Assembly (NCBI RefSeq): GCF_004359985.1
Contig: NZ_SMRO01000001.1
Coordinates: 2,208,193 to 2,272,192 of the forward strand
Source of the DNA: Paraburkholderia flava
GTDB lineage: Bacteria; Pseudomonadota; Gammaproteobacteria; Burkholderiales; Burkholderiaceae
Length of the DNA: 64,000 nucleotides
Reading direction: 5' to 3'
Made by a program: the position numbers and the translations under genes. Each line of letters begins with the position of its first letter. The stretch's first letter is position 1. Below the pieces are notes generated by a model. The model did no database searches, was not told where the DNA came from, and was given only the letters and a program-made list of their open reading frames with translations. Positions 61,907 through 64,000 of the stretch are shown piece by piece.

Positions 61907-63223
61907 TTATGTGCCGCCCCGCACACACCGAAACCCTGCATAAACATGCTGATACCGCGGCTGAAACCAGTTGCGGAACGCCGGCCTCAACATGCATTGC
62001 GCGGTGCGTGCCGAGCCGCCTTTGAGCACGTAATGCTGGTCGTCGAAGAAGTTCGCTGAGTAACCCAGATAGAACGGAAACGCTTCGAAGTCAGGTAGCG
62101 CTGCGAACAACGTCGACGTCCATTCCCAGCCGTTGCCGAACTGGCCTTCGACGCCGAATGCACTGACGTTGTCCGGATGCGCGTCGACCGGCTGCGGATC
62201 CCAGTGACGAAAATCGAAATTGCCCGATGCGCCATGCGGCGCACCGTGAGCGGCGCGTTGCCATTGCGCTTCGGTCGGCAGCGTCTTGCCCTTCGAGCGC
62301 GCGTAGGCGCTCGCTTCCGCGTGGCTGACATAGACGGGCCAGTCGAGCGGTAGTGCGATGTCGTCGAACATCGTGCGCAACCGCCATGCGTCGCTATCGG
62401 ACTCGCGCGATTCACGCGACCAGCCCACCGGATGTTCGATGTGCTCCGCTTCTTTCCACGCCCAGTCCTTGTCGTTCCACCACGCACGTTCGTTGTAGCC
62501 GCCGGCCTCGATGAACGCGCGGTAGTCGCCGTTCGTCACCATGTGCCGGTCGATCTCGAACGCGGGCACGTCGACGCGCAGCTCGCCGAATTCGTTGTCC
62601 CAGCCGAACTGTCCGCTTTCCTTCGTCAGGCCGAGTACGGTCGGGCCTGCGGGAATCGCGATCATCGTGGGCGCGGGAAGATGGCGCACGGCGTCGCTCG
62701 CCTGTGCGGGCGTGGCCGTGACGGGGTTCGCGATCTTCTGTGCGAGCGGCAGTTGATGCAGCATGTACGCGAGCGTTTCCGCGTGCATCAGCCGATGTTC
62801 GATCGCGACGTTTAGCAGTTGCGCGGGCGAACTCGTCGCCATGCCGTCCTGCGCGAAGTCAAGTGTGCCGAGTGCGTGGTCGATCTGTTCGCGCGCGCGT
62901 TGTCCATAGGCACGCACGACGTCGAGCGTCGGCCAGTCGGCGGGTTCGTCGGTCGGAAAGCCTCCGTCGACGGGATCGATGCCGAACGCGAACAGCGTGT
63001 CGAGCTCGGGCTCGAACGCAGGCAGCGCGCACAGCCGTTCGTCGAACAGATTGCGGTCGAACGCTTCGAGGTGGCCAATGTAAAAGACGATGCGGTGACG
63101 CTCGCGGATCGGCCGCTCGTAGAGAAATTCGGGTTTGACGATCGCGAAGAGCGCATCCGTGACGTCGCGCGCGGCAATGAGGCGCTGAACGAGCGGATGC
63201 TGGAAGGCGAGGTCGCGTTTCAT
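61907..63223 (-). CDS. EgtB-like nonheme iron sulfoxide-synthase family protein
   Basis: The 438-residue protein has an N-terminal DinB-like helical bundle with an iron site HRLMHAE (HxxxHxE pattern) and a partner His in YIGHLEAFD. The C-terminal formylglycine-generating-enzyme fold (about 180-438) contains EFGELRVDVPAFEIDRHMVT, LPTEAQWQRAAHG, FGNGWEWT and ending GFRCVRGG. This is the EgtB/OvoA/SenA architecture, which joins Cys, gamma-Glu-Cys or a selenosugar to trimethylhistidine. No EgtD or SenB/SenC gene is in the window, so the product is uncertain. AAGGAG precedes ATG 63223. Confidence 0.87.
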   Translation of the reverse strand: MKRDLAFQHPLVQRLIAARDVTDALFAIVKPEFLYERPIRERHRIVFYIGHLEAFDRNLFDERLCALPAFEPELDTLFAFGIDPVDGGFPTDEPADWPTLDVVRAYGQRAREQIDHALGTLDFAQDGMATSSPAQLLNVAIEHRLMHAETLAYMLHQLPLAQKIANPVTATPAQASDAVRHLPAPTMIAIPAGPTVLGLTKESGQFGWDNEFGELRVDVPAFEIDRHMVTNGDYRAFIEAGGYNERAWWNDKDWAWKEAEHIEHPVGWSRESRESDSDAWRLRTMFDDIALPLDWPVYVSHAEASAYARSKGKTLPTEAQWQRAAHGAPHGASGNFDFRHWDPQPVDAHPDNVSAFGVEGQFGNGWEWTSTLFAALPDFEAFPFYLGYSANFFDDQHYVLKGGSARTAQCMLRPAFRNWFQPRYQHVYAGFRCVRGGT

Positions 63224-63546
63224 GTCGCCGGGTCTCCTTGCTGGGGGACGGTCTTGAACTTTACCGTGTTTGCACGAGACGTGCCACGGCATGTGCAGGC
63301 TGCTGCTGACGGCAACTGACGTTATGCAGCGGGCCGCCGCACGCGATATCGCACGACGAGATCGACGAGACGCGTGGTCTGCCGCGTGTGTCGATCCGTC
63401 CACGCTTTTGAAAACCTGACACGGTGCGGTGAGTGGTTCCGCTTGTCGTCCCCAGATTGATTTCCGCCGACGAATAGCCACGTGTTGTGCGTCGCTCGAC
63501 GAGATGGCAGTAGCTGTCATGTTCGCGTCGAGCAACGCATCGCGCG
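63224..63546. other. Intergenic region upstream of the EgtB-like gene
   Basis: About 320 bp with no supported gene; open frames are extensions of the EgtB-like frame or shadows. It should contain the EgtB-like promoter and the end of the stress-protein transcript. I see no convincing promoter or terminator. Confidence 0.4.
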
Positions 63547-64000
63547 TCAGTCCGCCTTTGCTTCGTCTCCGTCGCCCGCCGATGGAATCAGCAGGACCGG
63601 CAACGTCGACTGACGGACGCAACGCTCGGCCACACTGCCGAGAATCAGCCGCTGAAATCCGCGTCGTCCGTGCGTACCCATCACGACCAGATCGGCGTGG
63701 AATGCGTCGGCGGCTTTCAGCACGAGTGCGGGCACGTCGTCGAGCGACGATGCCTCTGAGGTGACGAGTTCGCCGGCGACCCCGCGCTCGCGCATCGCAG
63801 CCCCAAGTTCGGCGGCGAGCTCGTTGCCCTGTTCGACCAGTTGCGTGCGCAGCACGGACGGGTCGTAACCCGGCGACTCGAAATACAGCGGCGTGTTCTC
63901 GATCACGTAGAACGGCTGCAGCACGGCGCCCGGTGCCGCAGCGAGTCCGAGTGCCGCGTCGAACGCGCGACGCGACGTGTGGCTGCCGTCGACGGCTACG
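63547..64000 (-). CDS. Universal stress protein (UspA family), N-terminus beyond the window
   Basis: The 150 visible residues begin inside the first strand (VAVDGSHTSRRAFDAAL), so fewer than about ten residues are missing. The ATP-binding pattern G-x2-G-x9-G-S is present in GTHGRRGFQRLILGS, and the protein ends after VLLIPSA and an acidic tail. UspA proteins bind ATP and help cells survive stress and stasis. Confidence 0.9.
   Translation of the reverse strand, partial: VAVDGSHTSRRAFDAALGLAAAPGAVLQPFYVIENTPLYFESPGYDPSVLRTQLVEQGNELAAELGAAMRERGVAGELVTSEASSLDDVPALVLKAADAFHADLVVMGTHGRRGFQRLILGSVAERCVRQSTLPVLLIPSAGDGDEAKAD

Noticed and set aside
1..64000. CRISPR arrays, tRNA or rRNA genes, insertion sequences, phage genes
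   Set aside because: No regularly spaced repeats, cloverleaf sequences, transposases or integrases were seen on either strand.

Overview
The window is GC-rich, about two-thirds G+C except for a few AT-rich promoter stretches. It reads as chromosome of a Burkholderiales beta-proteobacterium, most likely Paraburkholderia, Caballeronia or Burkholderia. The supporting evidence is the density of LysR regulators and SDR enzymes, genes for DUF4148, DUF2798 and DUF1097 proteins, and the codon style. I see no rRNA, tRNA, CRISPR array, insertion sequence or phage gene. The first gene (DUF1800) and the last gene (universal stress protein) run off the ends.

Layout. 0-2.7 kb: a stress-type ECF sigma operon (YXWGXW-repeat protein, small lipoprotein, sigma factor, membrane anti-sigma candidate, Spy-like periplasmic protein, DUF1800). 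Two nearly identical 30-bp elements sit upstream of two of its units and look like its own promoters. 2.7-4.8 kb: LysR, tautomerase, and an SDR lacking the catalytic Tyr. 5.2-6.8 kb: an EAL protein overlapping an OmpR-type response regulator. 7.2-13.9 kb: a chaperone-usher pilus operon with two paralogous tip adhesins. 14-17.8 kb: a FecI-FecR-TonB receptor surface-signalling operon. 18.5-24.5 kb: secreted GH95, GH27 and SGNH/acetylesterase-like enzymes, together a small plant-glycan set. 24.6-31.6 kb: regulators and small enzymes, including a lipoprotein with a cyclic-nucleotide-binding-like fold.

31.7-33.6 kb holds a deletion scar: a P450 lacking its heme loop is joined out of frame to a ring-hydroxylating oxygenase alpha subunit lacking its Rieske domain. 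33.9-35.6 and 45.3-47.0 kb hold two copies of the same SDR gene pair, with a related single SDR at 38 kb. 39.2-45.2 kb is a gamma-glutamyltransferase / MFS / GAF / MFS operon facing a FadR-type GntR regulator, with matching inverted repeats between them. 48.3-50 kb has a CMD protein and a dienelactone hydrolase-SnoaL fusion.

The best candidate for an undescribed system is 50.2-57.3 kb. Eight genes are packed with overlapping ends: methyltransferase, kinase-like protein, radical SAM protein with extra cysteines, asparagine-synthetase-like ligase with a cut-down glutaminase domain, MGT glycosyltransferase, CmcI-like methyltransferase, second kinase-like protein, and a minimal NodB deacetylase. 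This looks like a small biosynthetic cluster for a modified sugar or amino-acid conjugate; the product is unknown. Directly after it (58.3-61.9 kb) is a four-gene operon: aconitase-type large and small subunits, an isocitrate-lyase/PEP-mutase-family lyase and a lactonase. It resembles the dimethylmalate dehydratase/lyase module but has unusual active-site motifs. The window ends with an EgtB-like nonheme iron enzyme and the stress protein.
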